Assembly (NCBI GenBank): GCA_013695175.1
Contig: JACDAZ010000336.1
Coordinates: forward strand, 1 to 7,034
DNA: 7,034 bases
Reading direction: 5' to 3'
Source of the DNA: Flavisolibacter sp.
Lineage (GTDB): Bacteria > Bacteroidota > Bacteroidia > Chitinophagales > Chitinophagaceae
Shown here piece by piece: positions 6,457-7,034 of this stretch. Numbering within the stretch: the first letter of the stretch is position 1; every line of letters begins with the position of its first letter. The notes under the pieces were generated by a model, which saw nothing but the letters and a program-made list of their open reading frames with translations, did no database searches and was not told where the DNA came from. Both the position numbers and the translations under genes were made by a program.

Positions 6457-7034
6457 ATGGAAACATCAACTATAAATAAACCTGGCTTATCACCAAAAGA
6501 TTTTGCTACTGACCAGGAAGTAAGGTGGTGCCCCGGTTGTGGCGACTATTCAATACTTGCACAGGTTCAAAAAGTAATGCCCACACTCGGCATTCCGCGT
6601 GAACAAATAGCTATTATATCTGGTATTGGTTGTTCATCGCGTTTTCCATATTACATGAATGTGTATGGAATGCACTCTATACACGGTAGGGCAACTGCCG
6701 TAGCCAGTGGTTTAAAAGCCGCACGTCCTGATCTGAGTGTTTGGATCGTTACCGGTGATGGTGATGGATTAAGCATTGGAGGTAATCATATGATTCACCT
6801 TCTTAGACGCAATTTTGATGTAAATATTTTATTGTTCAATAACCAGATATATGGTTTAACTAAAGGACAATATTCTCCTACATCTGAAGAAAATAAAGTA
6901 ACAAAATCTACTCCTTTTGGTAGTATAGATCATCCCTTTAATCCACTTGCTTTGGTAATGGGTGCTGATGCCACTTTTGTTGCACGAAGCATGGATCGTG
7001 ATCCGAAACATTTACAAAGCATGCTCATAAGATC
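6457..7034 (+). CDS. korB: 2-oxoacid:ferredoxin oxidoreductase beta subunit, C-terminus cut by window edge
   Basis: Thiamine-diphosphate- and [4Fe-4S]-binding subunit of an enzyme that oxidatively decarboxylates a 2-oxoacid (2-oxoglutarate or pyruvate) to acyl-CoA while reducing ferredoxin. The first 192 codons are present; relatives are usually about 300-350 residues. Visible motifs are WCPGCGDYSIL (24-34), with cluster ligands C25 and C28, and GIGCSSRFPYYMN (56-68), with C59 as third ligand. HSIHGRATAVASGLK (73-87) precedes the TPP/Mg motif, which runs from GDGDG (100-104) to the Asn pair 128-129, followed by NQIYGLTKGQYSPTS. The fourth cluster Cys should lie past the edge. The sequence resembles the KorB group, but substrate cannot be settled here. 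The partner alpha subunit is not the adjacent upstream gene; that place is taken by the AhpD-like gene 120 bp away. The ATG at 6457 gives the usual short N-terminal extension before the CPGC motif. Confidence 0.93.
   Translation, partial: METSTINKPGLSPKDFATDQEVRWCPGCGDYSILAQVQKVMPTLGIPREQIAIISGIGCSSRFPYYMNVYGMHSIHGRATAVASGLKAARPDLSVWIVTGDGDGLSIGGNHMIHLLRRNFDVNILLFNNQIYGLTKGQYSPTSEENKVTKSTPFGSIDHPFNPLALVMGADATFVARSMDRDPKHLQSMLIR

Noticed and set aside
1..7034. CRISPR array, tRNA or rRNA genes, insertion sequences, phage genes
   Set aside because: No regularly spaced repeats, cloverleaf-like sequence, transposase or phage-type frame was seen on either strand.

Overview
The window comes from an AT-rich chromosome of a Bacteroidota bacterium, most likely of the Chitinophagaceae or a near relative. 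The reasons are a SusC/RagA-type TonB-dependent transporter with the family's carboxypeptidase-like N-terminal domain and RGIKS...FIIDG signature, -7 elements of the TANNTTTG type found only in this phylum, the absence of clear Shine-Dalgarno sites, and an arginine-rich L34 protein starting [13 protein letters not shown]. It looks like ordinary core chromosome. I see no mobile element, CRISPR array, rRNA or tRNA.

Layout. Positions 1-2519 (minus) hold the N-terminal ~839 residues of a SusC-like transporter; its C-terminus lies beyond the left edge. A 261-bp divergent gap separates it from a Mn-type superoxide dismutase (2781-3380, plus). The dismutase converges on yidD, and both appear to use a perfect 28-nt palindrome as terminator. 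Next, all on the minus strand and read from right to left, come a diheme c-type cytochrome (5438-5881), a YpfJ-like zinc metallopeptidase (4509-5360), rpmH (4119-4274), rnpA (3646-4050) and yidD (3429-3659). Divergent from the cytochrome, on the plus strand, are an AhpD-like CxxC protein (5983-6336) and the first 192 residues of a 2-oxoacid:ferredoxin oxidoreductase beta subunit (6457 to the right edge).

How the genes fit together. rpmH-rnpA-yidD is the conserved ribosome, RNase P and membrane-insertion cluster, here without dnaA or yidC on either side. rpmH has its own exact TANNTTTG element. An intrinsic terminator sits between rpmH and rnpA, which should let L34 be made in excess over the RNase P protein. 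rnpA has no ATG, GTG or TTG start in frame, so it either uses a rare AUU/AUC-type start or carries a sequence error; this is the most unusual observation here. Dismutase, AhpD-like protein, c-type cytochrome and oxygen-sensitive ferredoxin oxidoreductase share a loose redox theme, but nothing in the sequence shows they form one system. I found no convincing undescribed system in this window.
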